This document shows, piece after piece, positions 1 through 7,076 of a DNA stretch of 64,000 nucleotides. The number at the start of each line of letters is the position of its first letter. Within the stretch, counting starts at the first letter, position 1. A program made the translations under genes and the position numbers. The notes under the pieces were generated by a model. It worked only from the letters and a program-made list of their open reading frames with translations. It was not told where the DNA came from and made no database searches. The stretch is from Sphaerimonospora cavernae (GTDB lineage: Bacteria; Actinomycetota; Actinomycetes; Streptosporangiales; Streptosporangiaceae): NCBI RefSeq assembly GCF_042435035.1, contig NZ_JBHMQT010000003.1, positions 1-64,000 on the forward strand, given 5' to 3'.

Positions 1-30
1 CGAACACGCCGTACGTGATCAGATCGCGAC

Positions 31-252
31 CTACACCGCTTCATGATCTTGGAACGGCCGTGGGTCGCAGCCGTCGATGCGGACGTCGGCTCCGGCGAGC
101 CGTACCCCGTCCAGGGCGGCCATGAGGACGTCCAGATTGTCGATGATCTTGTAGCGGTCCGACAGGAACGCCCGGGCCACGCCGGCCCCGTCGCCGGTGC
201 CGCGCAGGGCGCGCACCAGGAAGCGGCGGTCTGCGGCGAGAGGATCGCCCAC
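31..252 (-). pseudogene. DUF932-like protein fragment (mobile-element type)
   Basis: This 73-codon frame carries the stretch RAFLSDRYKIIDNLDV followed by an LMAALDGVR helix. It resembles the core of DUF932 proteins found on actinobacterial plasmids and integrative elements. Family members are several times longer, so the N-terminal part is missing here, and the last ten residues do not look like the family C-terminus. The apparent GTG start lies just after a hairpin that ends the upstream SSB-like gene and has no good ribosome binding site. I read it as a decayed remnant. The family assignment is from memory of the motif and is tentative; a genuine small gene is the alternative. Confidence 0.45.
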
Positions 253-267
253 GGGCGCGGACCCGTA

Positions 268-297
268 CGGGCGGCCCGGTCGTTATCGGGCCGCCCG
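268..297 (-). terminator. Hairpin terminator after the SSB-like gene
   Basis: An 11-bp perfect inverted repeat (268-278 with 287-297, arms cgggcggcccg/cgggccgcccg) with an 8-nt loop lies 12 bases past the stop of the SSB-like gene. There is no clear U-tract, as is usual in high-GC actinobacteria. Confidence 0.55.
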
Positions 298-309
298 CAC
301 GAGGGGAGG

Positions 310-774
310 TCAGCCGGCGAAGGACGTGGTGGCGGGCTCCTCGGCGACGACCGCGGAGGCGCCCTGGGCCAGGCGGCGGGGCGAGGCGTCGACTGGCCAG
401 CCGGCGGTGCCCTCGTGCACCGGGCTGTAGCGGGAGGCCAGCCCGAGATTCGCGGCGATCACCTTCACCGCGGCACGCACGGTCGGCTTACCCTCGCGGC
501 CCTTCGTCTCGTAGGTGCGCGGGATCAGGTCGCAGCCCTGCGCCATGATGAGCTGCCCCTTGCGGTACGACTCGTGCGCGCGGATCGCCGCGACGCCGTA
601 GACGACGACCTCCACCTGGCGGGTGGGAATGTGGGTCGAGCCGTCACGGCGCGGGGTGGGAGGCCCGTTGACCTCCAGCACCGCCGACCACATGGCCGGC
701 GCCTCGTGGTCGGGCGGGAAGAATCGCGGGTCGTAGGCGATCCTGCCGGTGAGGCTGATGTGGATGTCGAGCAC
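310..774 (-). CDS. Single-stranded DNA-binding (OB-fold) protein, SSB-like
   Basis: The 154-residue product starts at GTG 774, preceded by an AGGGGAGGGG ribosome binding site; longer upstream frames lack one. Residues 1-25 (DIHISLTGRIAYDP) match the first strands of an SSB OB fold. The middle part (VEVVVYGVAAIRAHESYRKGQ) matches the SSB pattern of a hydrophobic strand, then 'ES.RKG', then a strand and an RTYETKGREG loop. A Gly-rich acidic SSB C-terminal tip is absent. Such divergent SSBs are common on conjugative elements, where they coat transferred single strands. The neighbouring DUF932-like fragment and tRNA support an element origin. It probably binds ssDNA; housekeeping SSB is unlikely because no rpsF/rpsR genes are adjacent. 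Confidence 0.65.
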   Translation of the reverse strand: MLDIHISLTGRIAYDPRFFPPDHEAPAMWSAVLEVNGPPTPRRDGSTHIPTRQVEVVVYGVAAIRAHESYRKGQLIMAQGCDLIPRTYETKGREGKPTVRAAVKVIAANLGLASRYSPVHEGTAGWPVDASPRRLAQGASAVVAEEPATTSFAG

Positions 775-1127
775 GGGTCCCCTCCCCTTCGCTGTGGCAC
801 TGCCGCCACACGGGTTTCCTGCGTCCTTGACCTGGAAGGGGAGCTGTTTCGGCGGCTGCCCCGTCCCGGCGAAAAGGCAGACGGAGCGACGGCGTGACCG
901 GCCCCGCAACCCGGGTGGTGGCGGCCGTTGAAGATGTTTTGCGCCAGCAAAAGATCTTCAACGGCCGCCACTCGCCCTCCGCAGCCCGCGGTGAAGCGCG
1001 GGCGAGAACCCGGGTTAAGGGGACGGGCTAAGCCGGCGCATAGTCAGCCGCCGGGACGGGGCAGCCGCCTACGGCGACCCCGGCCGGGACGCGGCGACCC
1101 TGGCGAAGGCCGAGCTCAGGAGGGCCG
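775..1127. other. Gene-free stretch with a palindrome
   Basis: No credible gene lies between the SSB-like start and the nucleotidyltransferase remnant. The stretch holds the SSB-like gene's upstream region and the 54-bp palindrome at 918-971. A short plus-strand run near 1070-1120 (YGDPGRDAATLAKAELRR) looks protein-like but lacks a start and is out of frame with the next remnant. Confidence 0.5.
918..971. repeat. 54-bp near-perfect palindrome
   Basis: Arms 918-935 and 954-971 (gtggcggccgttgaagat and its exact complement) are 18 bp long and perfect. One G/G mismatch follows, then a further 6-bp stem ttttgc/gcaaaa around the 4-nt loop gcca. It lies about 145 bp upstream of the SSB-like gene. 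It could be a bidirectional terminator, a single-strand origin or transfer site, or a very short palindromic element. Confidence 0.85.
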
Positions 1128-1304
1128 TACGACCTCGACCTGGTCATCCGCACGGACCAAATCGAGCTGGTGCGCACCGCGCTGAGCGACGCGAGATTCC
1201 GTCCGATGTTGCGAGATTGGCTTCCCACGGCCATGGCACTCGCCGATCCCGTGGGCCGCGAGGTCGATCCACACCCAGCTATACGGACGCCGGACGGCGG
1301 ATGA
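1128..1304 (+). pseudogene. Nucleotidyltransferase (aminoglycoside/lincosamide type) remnant
   Basis: The open frame from 1128 to the TGA at 1302 reads YDLDLVIRTDQIELVRTAL and then RDWLPTAMALADPVGREVD. This is the pattern of small nucleotidyltransferase-fold proteins related to aminoglycoside and lincosamide nucleotidyltransferases: a D-x-D metal motif, then a strand ending in GREVD. The part that should precede the motif, with the GGW-type start of the fold, is missing in this frame, there is no start codon with a ribosome binding site, and the stop comes soon after GREVDPHP. I infer a decayed gene with both ends lost. It gives no evidence of a working resistance function. Confidence 0.5.
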
Positions 1305-1661
1305 GAGCAGGACATGAACCGTCTGCCGACCGCTTCGGGATCAAGTTACTTGAGCCGTATCGGCATGTGCAGGGCTTCCTCATGAACACGTCGACCAGCC
1401 GTCAGCTGATGTTCAACTTGAACGGTGGCCTCGATCTTGACTCTTGAGGATGGCGACACGGCTATAACTCAGTGCAATAACGAGACTGCCTTTACGTTGT
1501 AGATCTAGATCATGGCACAGCCGGCACCATCCGTTTGAACATCTCGGCTCCCGCGGGGCATGAGAGGGGTGGAGTAGGCGGCAAGCTGCGAGAACGCCCG
1601 ACATTGGGGTGTCGGCAACTGACGGCTCATCCGAGCAGCAAATGAGCAACGAGAAGCAGAA
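1305..1661. other. Gene-free, relatively AT-rich stretch beside tRNA-Pro
   Basis: No frame here has protein-like composition or a ribosome binding site. Base composition is lower in GC than the flanks, consistent with eroded foreign DNA. I searched for a second copy of the tRNA-Pro 3' end as an attachment site within the window and saw none. Confidence 0.4.
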
Positions 1662-1693
1662 AGGCCGTGATCACTCTCTTGTGATCACGGCCT
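1662..1693 (-). terminator. Terminator of tRNA-Pro
   Basis: A 13-bp perfect stem (1662-1674 with 1681-1693, arm aggccgtgatcac) with a 6-nt loop lies 19 bases past the tRNA 3' end. Read on the minus strand it is followed by the T-rich run TTCTGCTTCTC, as in an intrinsic terminator. Confidence 0.8.
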
Positions 1694-1712
1694 CTGACCT
1701 GGTAAAACTCTG

Positions 1713-1786
1713 TCGGGACGGCGGGATTTGAACCCACGACCCCTTGACCCCCAGTCAAGTGCGCTGCCAAACTGCGCTACGTCCCG
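1713..1786 (-). tRNA. tRNA-Pro (anticodon GGG)
   Basis: On the minus strand the sequence folds as a normal class I tRNA. It has a 7-bp acceptor CGGGACG/CGTCCCG with discriminator A, a D arm containing GTTTGGCAGC, an anticodon stem CTTGA/TCAAG enclosing the loop CTGGGGG (anticodon GGG), and a T arm with TTCAAAT. CCA is not encoded. tRNA 3' ends are common integration sites, and the lower-coordinate side, where element DNA would lie, holds mobile-type remnants. Confidence 0.95.
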
Positions 1787-1874
1787 TCGCCCGGCTGGCC
1801 GGGCTTCCATAACCTTAGCGCAGTTTCCGGCCGGGTGCGTACATCACGATCCCCTCCGGCCCTAAGCTTCGATC

Positions 1875-2339
1875 ATGGGAAGGAAACCGCGGATCGATCA
1901 AGAGGAGCTCGCCCGGTTGGCGGCCGAGGGCTGGTCGAATGCCCGGCTGGCCGCACATTTCGGCGTCACGGAGTCCGGCGTCCTTCAGGCGAAGCGGGCG
2001 GCGGGCCTGTCCAAGCCGATGGCCGATCACAGCCGGGCCCTGCCCTGGACGCTCCGCCGGGAACACAGTCAGAGCGGGCCGGCCACGAACCTGCGCAACC
2101 TGTCCGCGGCCGCCCAGGGCCGTACGGTCACCAAGGACAAGCTCAACACGGCTCTCCGCTGGGCGAACCGGCTCGTCGACAACGGTCTCGACATCACCTA
2201 CGACCCCGAACACAGCTTCCTGGAGGTGCCCGCCGAGGGGTCCTCTCACATCGGGCGAGTGCTGGCGGAGGCCCGGGACGTTCTCGGCGAGGCCCCGGGG
2301 GAAGGGCCACGGGGCGCGGACACCTCAGGACAGGGGTGA
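1875..2339 (+). CDS. Small DNA-binding-like protein with N-terminal helix-turn-helix
   Basis: The 154-residue protein starts at ATG 1875. Residues 7-42 (EELARLAAEGWSNARLAAHFGVTESGV) read as a resolvase/transposase-type helix-turn-helix: a helix, a W-S-N-x-x-L-A turn, and a recognition helix. The central part has polar repeats and SQSGPATNLRNL. The C-terminal third (KLNTALRWANRLVDNGLDITYDP) looks globular. It resembles uncharacterised actinobacterial HTH proteins often found near mobile DNA. The spacing after tRNA-Pro allows an independent promoter. A regulatory or phage-like DNA-binding role is inferred only from the HTH. Confidence 0.55.
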   Translation: MGRKPRIDQEELARLAAEGWSNARLAAHFGVTESGVLQAKRAAGLSKPMADHSRALPWTLRREHSQSGPATNLRNLSAAAQGRTVTKDKLNTALRWANRLVDNGLDITYDPEHSFLEVPAEGSSHIGRVLAEARDVLGEAPGEGPRGADTSGQG

Positions 2340-2349
2340 AGCCCGGCGG

Positions 2350-2682
2350 TCAGTCGCCCTCCCGGCGGACAGGTGTGGTGTCCTCCCGGATGTGGACGTG
2401 GCGCCGGCCAGGGTGCACTGAGGCGTGAGGCTCGTTCTCGTGCACGTGGATGTGCTGCTCGGCGGCCGGATCGACCGTGTACACCTCCGGCTCGATGGCT
2501 TCAACCGTCTCCTCAGCCCGCGGGCGGCGGGTGTAAATGCTGGTCAGCAGCGCTCCGACGACACCCACCCCCATCAGGATCCAGCCGATCATCTGTAAGT
2601 CGATCCCGGGGACGTCCCACTTCACCGCGAAGGCGAGAACGGCGCCGATCGCGATGAAGGCGAGGCTGGCTCCGAATCCCAT
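2350..2682 (-). CDS. DUF6458-like small membrane protein
   Basis: The start is ATG 2682 with an AGGAGG ribosome binding site 6 bases upstream; the much longer frame reaching 3516 lacks one. The 110-residue product has two hydrophobic segments (about 4-20 and 28-48: FIAIGAVLAFAV and MIGWILMGVGVVGALLTSIY) joined by WDVPGIDLQ, the pattern of DUF6458 proteins. It is followed by a charged tail rich in His and Glu (QHIHVHENEPH, RRHVHIRE). The tail could bind metal but this is speculative. The function is unknown. It is convergent with the HTH gene, only 10 bp separating the stops. Confidence 0.65.
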   Translation of the reverse strand: MGFGASLAFIAIGAVLAFAVKWDVPGIDLQMIGWILMGVGVVGALLTSIYTRRPRAEETVEAIEPEVYTVDPAAEQHIHVHENEPHASVHPGRRHVHIREDTTPVRREGD

Positions 2683-2802
2683 GGCTACCTCCTCTGCTGG
2701 TAAAGCCCCTCTACCCGTGAATCCGCCGACTACGCGAGGCGTGAAGGGTGCCTTCGAGGGCAGTCGCCGGAAACAGCAACCACCCACCCCAGGGAGGCAG
2801 AC

Positions 2803-3390
2803 ATGAGCGCCGGAACATGGGCGGCAGTCGTCATAGTCGTGGTGTTGGCTCTGGCCGTGGTCGGCTATGCCCTGACGGCGTGGAGTCGCCGCCGCCGCCT
2901 GCGGGTCCGGTTCGGGCCCGAATACGAACGGACGGTACGGCACAGCGACAGCCGCAGGGAGGCCGAGCAGGAGTTGATCTCCCGCGAGGAGCGCCACGCC
3001 AGGCTGCGCATCCGCACCCTCGCCCCGGAGACGAGAGATTCCTACGCGAGGAAGTGGGCCGAGGTCCAGGAGCAGTTCGTCGACGCGCCGGGATTCGCCG
3101 TCACCGAGGCCGACACCCTTGTCGCCGCCGTCATGGCCGAGCGCGGATATCCCATCGAGGAGTTCGAGCAGCGACTGAGCGATCTGTCCGTCGCCCACGC
3201 CGCCACACTCGACCATTACCGCAAGGCACACGACATCAGCGGACGCGCCGCCCGGCAGGACGCCACCACCGAGGAACTGCGCCAGGCGATGGTCCATTAC
3301 CGCGAACTCTTCCGGGAACTCCTCGGTGATGACGCCGAGAGCCGCGCGGACGGCGCACGCTCCCGGGACATGAAGGGAGCCGACCGTTGA
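2803..3390 (+). CDS. Single-pass membrane protein of unknown function
   Basis: The start is ATG 2803, after AGGGAGGCAGAC. Residues 6-27 form one hydrophobic helix (AAVVIVVVLALAVVGYAL), then RRRRLR on the cytoplasmic side, a charged linker, and a helical domain (about 80-180) with RKWAEVQEQFVDAP and TEADTLVAAVM. The same domain pattern recurs in the next gene. Members of this actinobacterial family have no assigned function as far as I know. The gene is translationally coupled to the next one and probably co-transcribed with the small membrane gene that follows. It may be an envelope-stress-related protein, which is inference only. Confidence 0.6.
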   Translation: MSAGTWAAVVIVVVLALAVVGYALTAWSRRRRLRVRFGPEYERTVRHSDSRREAEQELISREERHARLRIRTLAPETRDSYARKWAEVQEQFVDAPGFAVTEADTLVAAVMAERGYPIEEFEQRLSDLSVAHAATLDHYRKAHDISGRAARQDATTEELRQAMVHYRELFRELLGDDAESRADGARSRDMKGADR

Positions 3391-3944
3391 CTCCGAACGA
3401 CACGGCGAGGACCGTCCGGCCCTCGAACGACGACACCCAGTCCCCACAAGACGACATCCGACCCTCGGCAGACGAACGGAGTACGACGGACGCCATGGAC
3501 GAGACCACACAGACACGCACGCCCGGCGCGACCCCCATTCAGCAGGCGACCCACCCGCGGAAGGCGCCCAGTGAGCCTCGACCCAGTGAGCCTCGCAAGA
3601 ACGGCGCCCGGGATGCGGACGAGGCAGCGTTCAACAAGGACACCGCGCCCGCCAAGGACCCCGATGTCACCGCCAAGACCCAAGTCACCGACAGGACCAA
3701 CGGCGCCAGCGACGGTGATGGGTTCGAGACGCACTGGCGGGAGATCAAGGCCGGGTTCGTGGACGATCCACGCCAGTCGGTCGAGCAGGCGGACGCCCTT
3801 GTGGATGAGGCGCTGAAGCGGATCACGACCCGCCACCGCGCCCTGCTCGATCACTGGAAGAACGGCGACGAGCGCGACACGGAGACGCTGCGACGCGCTC
3901 TTCGCGACTATCACACGCTGCTGCTCCAGTTAACCGGAAAGTGA
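3387..3944 (+). CDS. Hydrophilic protein with C-terminal domain paralogous to upstream gene
   Basis: The TTG start at 3387 overlaps the previous stop (TTGA), with GGGAGC upstream. The 185-residue product has a long disordered Pro/Thr/Asp-rich N-terminal half (about 1-105). Its C-terminal domain (HWREIKAGFVDDPRQSVEQAD, then RHRALLDHWK and LRRALRDYHTLLLQL) aligns by eye with the C-terminal domain of the upstream protein (KWAEVQEQFVDAP, TEADTLVA, HAATLDHYRK, LRQAMVHYRELFREL). One copy is therefore membrane-anchored and the other soluble. The function is unknown; a partner-like relation between the two is plausible. Confidence 0.6.
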   Translation: MTPNDTARTVRPSNDDTQSPQDDIRPSADERSTTDAMDETTQTRTPGATPIQQATHPRKAPSEPRPSEPRKNGARDADEAAFNKDTAPAKDPDVTAKTQVTDRTNGASDGDGFETHWREIKAGFVDDPRQSVEQADALVDEALKRITTRHRALLDHWKNGDERDTETLRRALRDYHTLLLQLTGK

Positions 3945-3948
3945 GGTG

Positions 3949-4140
3949 ATGGTCGTGCTCGCCATCGCGGCGGCGGTCGTCTTCGGGATCGCCTTTCTCC
4001 TCGATCTTCTCGACGCGAGCATCGGCATCGGCATGACGGCGTTGATCGCCCTCGGTCTGTGCTTACTCGCCCTGCACCAGGCCGGCGTCGGCACCGCCGG
4101 TGTGGGCTCCGCCGGGTGGCGCCGGCGCGCCCGCCGCTGA
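3949..4140 (+). CDS. Small two-helix membrane protein
   Basis: ATG 3949 (or the in-frame GTG 3946) begins five bases after the previous stop. The 63-residue product has two hydrophobic stretches (VVLAIAAAVVFGIAFLL and ALIALGLCLLALHQAGV) and an Arg-rich end (WRRRARR), giving a predicted helical hairpin in the membrane. No family is recognised beyond similarity to short actinobacterial membrane proteins. Tight spacing argues for an operon with the two preceding genes. Confidence 0.55.
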   Translation: MVVLAIAAAVVFGIAFLLDLLDASIGIGMTALIALGLCLLALHQAGVGTAGVGSAGWRRRARR

Positions 4141-4166
4141 TCCCCTCTCACCTCCTGGCATACCGA

Positions 4167-4200
4167 GATCGCCCCCTCCCTCAGACAGGAGGGGGCGATC
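4167..4200. terminator. Bidirectional terminator between convergent genes
   Basis: A 13-bp perfect stem (4167-4179 with 4188-4200, arm gatcgccccctcc) with an 8-nt loop sits between the plus-strand stop at 4140 and the minus-strand stop at 4218. Confidence 0.75.
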
Positions 4201-4217
4201 AGTGCGTGGGGCCGCCG

Positions 4218-5516
4218 TCACATTCGTGCGGCCAGGGTGAACTCCTCGCGAGGATTCTGTACGGCCCCCAGCGAAACGATCTCCCTCGGGAAGAACAGGC
4301 CGAGGGTCCAGTCCGCCAGGATGCGCGACTTCTTGTTGAGCGTTGGCATCCGCACCAGGTGATAGGTCCGGTGCATGAACCACGCCGGATACCCCCGCAC
4401 CTCCCGGCCGTAGATCTGAGCCACGCCCTTGTAGAGCCCGAGGCTGGCCACCGACCCGGCGGACTGGTGGCGGTACGGCTTCAGCTCCCGTCCCCGCAGC
4501 GTGGCCAGCAGGTTGTCGGCGAGGCGGCGGGCCTGCCGTACGGCATGCTGGGCGTTGGGCGGGCACAGCTGCCCGGGGCGGGTGAGGTCGGGCACGGCGG
4601 CGGCGTCCCCGCCCGTGAACGCGAAGTCGGTGCCCTCGATCCGCAGGAACGGGGTGGCCTTGACCCGGCCCTTCTCGTCGAGCGGCAGGTCGCCCGCTCG
4701 GACGATGGGGTTCGGCTTCACCCCGGCGGTCCACACCAGCGTGTCGGTGTCGAACTCGTCGCCGTCGTCGAGCACGATGTGGCAGCCCTCCGCCGACTTC
4801 AGCAGCGTGCCCATCTTGACCTCGACGCCGCGCTCGCTCAGCTGCCGGGCGGTCCATCGGCCCATGTCCGGCCCGACCTCCGGCAGGATGCGGTCGGTGG
4901 CCTCGACGAGGATCCAGCGCATGTCGTCGCGGTGGATCCCGCGGAAGTATCTGGAGGCGTGGGTGGCCATGTCCTCCAGTTCGGCGATCGCCTCGACGCC
5001 GGCGAAGCCGCCGCCGACGAAGACGAAGGTCAGCGCCCGCCGCCGGATGTCGTCGTCGGCCGTCGAGGCGGCCACGTCCATCCGGCCGAGCACGTGGTTG
5101 CGCAGATGGATGGCCTCCTCCACGGTCTTGAACCCGATGCCGCTCTCGGCGAGGCCGGGGATCGGCAGCAGGCGGGACACCGAACCGGGCGCGAGGACCA
5201 GGTAGTCGTAGTCGAGGGTCAGGTCCGGCCCCTCGTGCGGTTTGACCTCCGCCTTCCGGTCGGCCAGTCGCACCGAGGTGACCCGTCCGCTGAGGATCTC
5301 GCAGGATCGGAGGACCCGCCGGAGCGGGACCACGACATGCCGGGCCTCGATGCTTCCCGCCGCCGCCTCCGGCAGGAACGGCTGGTACGTCATGTAGGAG
5401 TCGTTGTCCGCGACGGTGATCTGGGCCTCGCCGCGGTGAAGCCGTCGCTGCAGGCGGAGTGCTGTGTACATGCCGACGTATCCGCCGCCGACTATCAGAA
5501 TCCGTGGGACTGCCAT
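4218..5516 (-). CDS. Type II NADH dehydrogenase (NDH-2-like FAD oxidoreductase)
   Basis: The 432-residue protein would pass electrons from NAD(P)H to quinone at the inner face of the membrane without pumping protons. Residues 5-12 (ILIVGGGYVG) are the FAD dinucleotide fold. LTFVFVGGGFAGVE near 165-178 is the second, NADH-binding fold. TFGGD-type FAD contact appears as FAFTGGDAAAVPDL, followed by PPNAQHAVRQA, all typical of the NDH-2 family. The C-terminal region (WTLGLFFPREIVSLG) is amphipathic and may attach to the membrane. It lies 9 bp downstream of the RsbW-type gene in a likely sigB-rsbW-ndh operon, linking respiration to the stress module. Whether the acceptor is menaquinone is inferred. 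Confidence 0.85.
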   Translation of the reverse strand: MAVPRILIVGGGYVGMYTALRLQRRLHRGEAQITVADNDSYMTYQPFLPEAAAGSIEARHVVVPLRRVLRSCEILSGRVTSVRLADRKAEVKPHEGPDLTLDYDYLVLAPGSVSRLLPIPGLAESGIGFKTVEEAIHLRNHVLGRMDVAASTADDDIRRRALTFVFVGGGFAGVEAIAELEDMATHASRYFRGIHRDDMRWILVEATDRILPEVGPDMGRWTARQLSERGVEVKMGTLLKSAEGCHIVLDDGDEFDTDTLVWTAGVKPNPIVRAGDLPLDEKGRVKATPFLRIEGTDFAFTGGDAAAVPDLTRPGQLCPPNAQHAVRQARRLADNLLATLRGRELKPYRHQSAGSVASLGLYKGVAQIYGREVRGYPAWFMHRTYHLVRMPTLNKKSRILADWTLGLFFPREIVSLGAVQNPREEFTLAARM

Positions 5517-5525
5517 GCCGGTCCC

Positions 5526-5948
5526 CTACCCGGCGCGGACCGGGAAACGCATCGTGACGGTCGTCCCGCCTGACCCCGTCTCAACCGCTATGTCCCTGCT
5601 GAGCCGGCGGGCCACCCACAGGCCCATGCCGCTGGTCGCGTTCTCAGGCGGCGGCGTCTCCCCCGGGGCTCCCTCCGGACGCCAGTCCCGGCCCTCGTCG
5701 TGCACGCCGACGACCAGGTCCTCCCCGTCCCGCCAGACGCTCAGCCGCGCCTTGGTGGAGCCGTGGGTCACCGCGTTGGTCGCCACCTCGTTGACCGCCA
5801 GCAGGAAGTCGCCGACGGCGTCGTCGGGCATCCCGCCACGGCGTGCCTCGTCAGCGGCGAACTCCCGCACGTCGGGCAGGTCGGCCAGGGAGAAACCGCG
5901 CTCCCTGGCCGACCCGGTGACGTGCGCCGGGGCGCCGTCATCCCGCAC
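5526..5948 (-). CDS. RsbW-type anti-sigma factor / serine kinase (HATPase)
   Basis: The 140-residue GHKL ATPase has an N box (NEVATNAVTHG, about 53-63), a G1-like motif (DEGRDWRP) and a G2 motif (GMGLWVARRL). This is the layout of RsbW/SpoIIAB-like proteins that bind a sigma factor and phosphorylate a STAS antagonist. The frame begins at GTG 5948 with only a weak ribosome binding site; a start at VTGSARERG is also possible. It lies directly downstream of the SigB-type gene, so it probably controls that factor. The STAS partner is encoded divergently at 7077. Sigma binding is inferred from context. Confidence 0.8.
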   Translation of the reverse strand: MRDDGAPAHVTGSARERGFSLADLPDVREFAADEARRGGMPDDAVGDFLLAVNEVATNAVTHGSTKARLSVWRDGEDLVVGVHDEGRDWRPEGAPGETPPPENATSGMGLWVARRLSRDIAVETGSGGTTVTMRFPVRAG

Positions 5949-6009
5949 CCGTCACGCGCCTTCCGCCGGACATCGCGCGACCCGGCCGACCGTACGACAC
6001 ATGGTGGAA

Positions 6010-6053
6010 CTCATCTGGGGCTCATCCGTGGCTCATCTGGGACTCATCTGGGG
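6010..6053. repeat. Four tandem 11-bp repeats between sigB and rsbW
   Basis: Units begin at 6010, 6021, 6032 and 6043 with consensus ctcatctgggg; a partial ctcatc recurs at 6064 across the sigB stop. The exact 11-bp period is close to one helical turn. They lie in the 117-bp gap between the sigB stop and the rsbW start. Confidence 0.85.
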
Positions 6054-6065
6054 GTCGCCCCGAAC

Positions 6066-6845
6066 TCATCCCGCGACGAGTTCCGTACGGAGCAGGTCCA
6101 GGGTCTTGCGGAGGATCCGCGAGACGTGCATCTGGGAGATGTCGAACTCCGCGGCGATCTCGGCCTGGGTCAGGTTGCCGTAGAAGCGCAGCAGGAGGAT
6201 GTTCTTCTCCCGCTCGGGGAGATGGTCGATGAGCGGCTTGACGGCCTCCCGGTCCACCAGGATGTCCAGGGCGTCGTCCTCGTCGGGGATCACGTCCCCC
6301 AGCGCCGCCGCGTCGTCGTCGGCGCCGATCGGCGCGTCCAGGGAGAGCGTGCTGTACGCCGCGGAGGCGTCCATGGTGAGCAGCATGTCCTCTTCCGAAA
6401 TGTTCATCCTCTTGGCGAGTTCGGCGACCGTGGGGAAGCGGCCCAGTTCCTGGGTCATCTCCGCGACCAGCCGGTTGAGCTCGGCCCGCCGCTCCTGATA
6501 AAGACGGGGCACCCGGACGGCCCAGGTGCGGTCGCGGAAGTGCCGCTTGACCTCACCGGTCATGGTCACCATCGCGTAGCCGCGGAACGCGTGCCCGAGC
6601 GCCGGGTCGAATCCGTTGAGGGCCTTCATCAGGCCGACGTAGGCCGCCTGGAGGAGGTCTTCCATGGGCTCGCCGCGGTGCAGGTAACGCCGGGCGACGT
6701 CCCTGGCCATCGGAAGGTGCATTTCCACGATCGTCTCGCGGAGCCGGTCCCGCCGCTCGGCGGGGAGATCCTCCCGCGCCAGCTCGGTCAGCAGTTCCTC
6801 GGCGGTCGGAGTGTCGAAGCTCGTCGCTTGGCCCTCGGCAGGCAT
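6066..6845 (-). CDS. SigB/SigF-family RNA polymerase sigma factor
   Basis: ATG 6845 with GAGGGG upstream gives 259 residues, the usual length; the frame extends to 7022 but the extra residues do not look like sigma. Region 2 is seen in HLPMARDVARRYLHRGE, EDLLQAAYVGLMKALNGFDP and FRGYAMVTMTGEVKRHFRD. Region 3 follows (ELGRFPTVAELAKRMNISEED). Region 4 ends with LPEREKNILLLRFYGNLTQ and the helix-turn-helix IAAEFDISQMHVSRILRKTL. The family directs general-stress and developmental genes and is held by an RsbW-type kinase, encoded immediately downstream. No clear GTTT/GGGTA promoter was seen upstream, so autoregulation is not shown. Confidence 0.9.
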   Translation of the reverse strand: MPAEGQATSFDTPTAEELLTELAREDLPAERRDRLRETIVEMHLPMARDVARRYLHRGEPMEDLLQAAYVGLMKALNGFDPALGHAFRGYAMVTMTGEVKRHFRDRTWAVRVPRLYQERRAELNRLVAEMTQELGRFPTVAELAKRMNISEEDMLLTMDASAAYSTLSLDAPIGADDDAAALGDVIPDEDDALDILVDREAVKPLIDHLPEREKNILLLRFYGNLTQAEIAAEFDISQMHVSRILRKTLDLLRTELVAG

Positions 6846-7076
6846 CTGGCAGATCCCCTCGTGGTCTTCACGCGAGGGCGACGCCTGTCTGGGATGGACC
6901 ACCTGGCGCATCCGGCCAGAGATCGATCCATGCAGAAGGCGTGCCTCGCTACAGTGTCGAGACAAGGCCCTCTGCTGGACCTCAGGATGACTATATTGCC
7001 GCAAATCTCGGAATATCACCACTCGGTATCACTGACGTGCGGACACCAGTAATCTTCTCCGCAGAGGAGGCGCGAG

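Noticed and set aside
4059..5573. Long plus-strand open frame (504 codons) opposite the NDH-2 gene
   Set aside because: It has no ribosome binding site and its composition mirrors codon bias of the minus-strand gene; the minus frame has clear FAD and NADH motifs.
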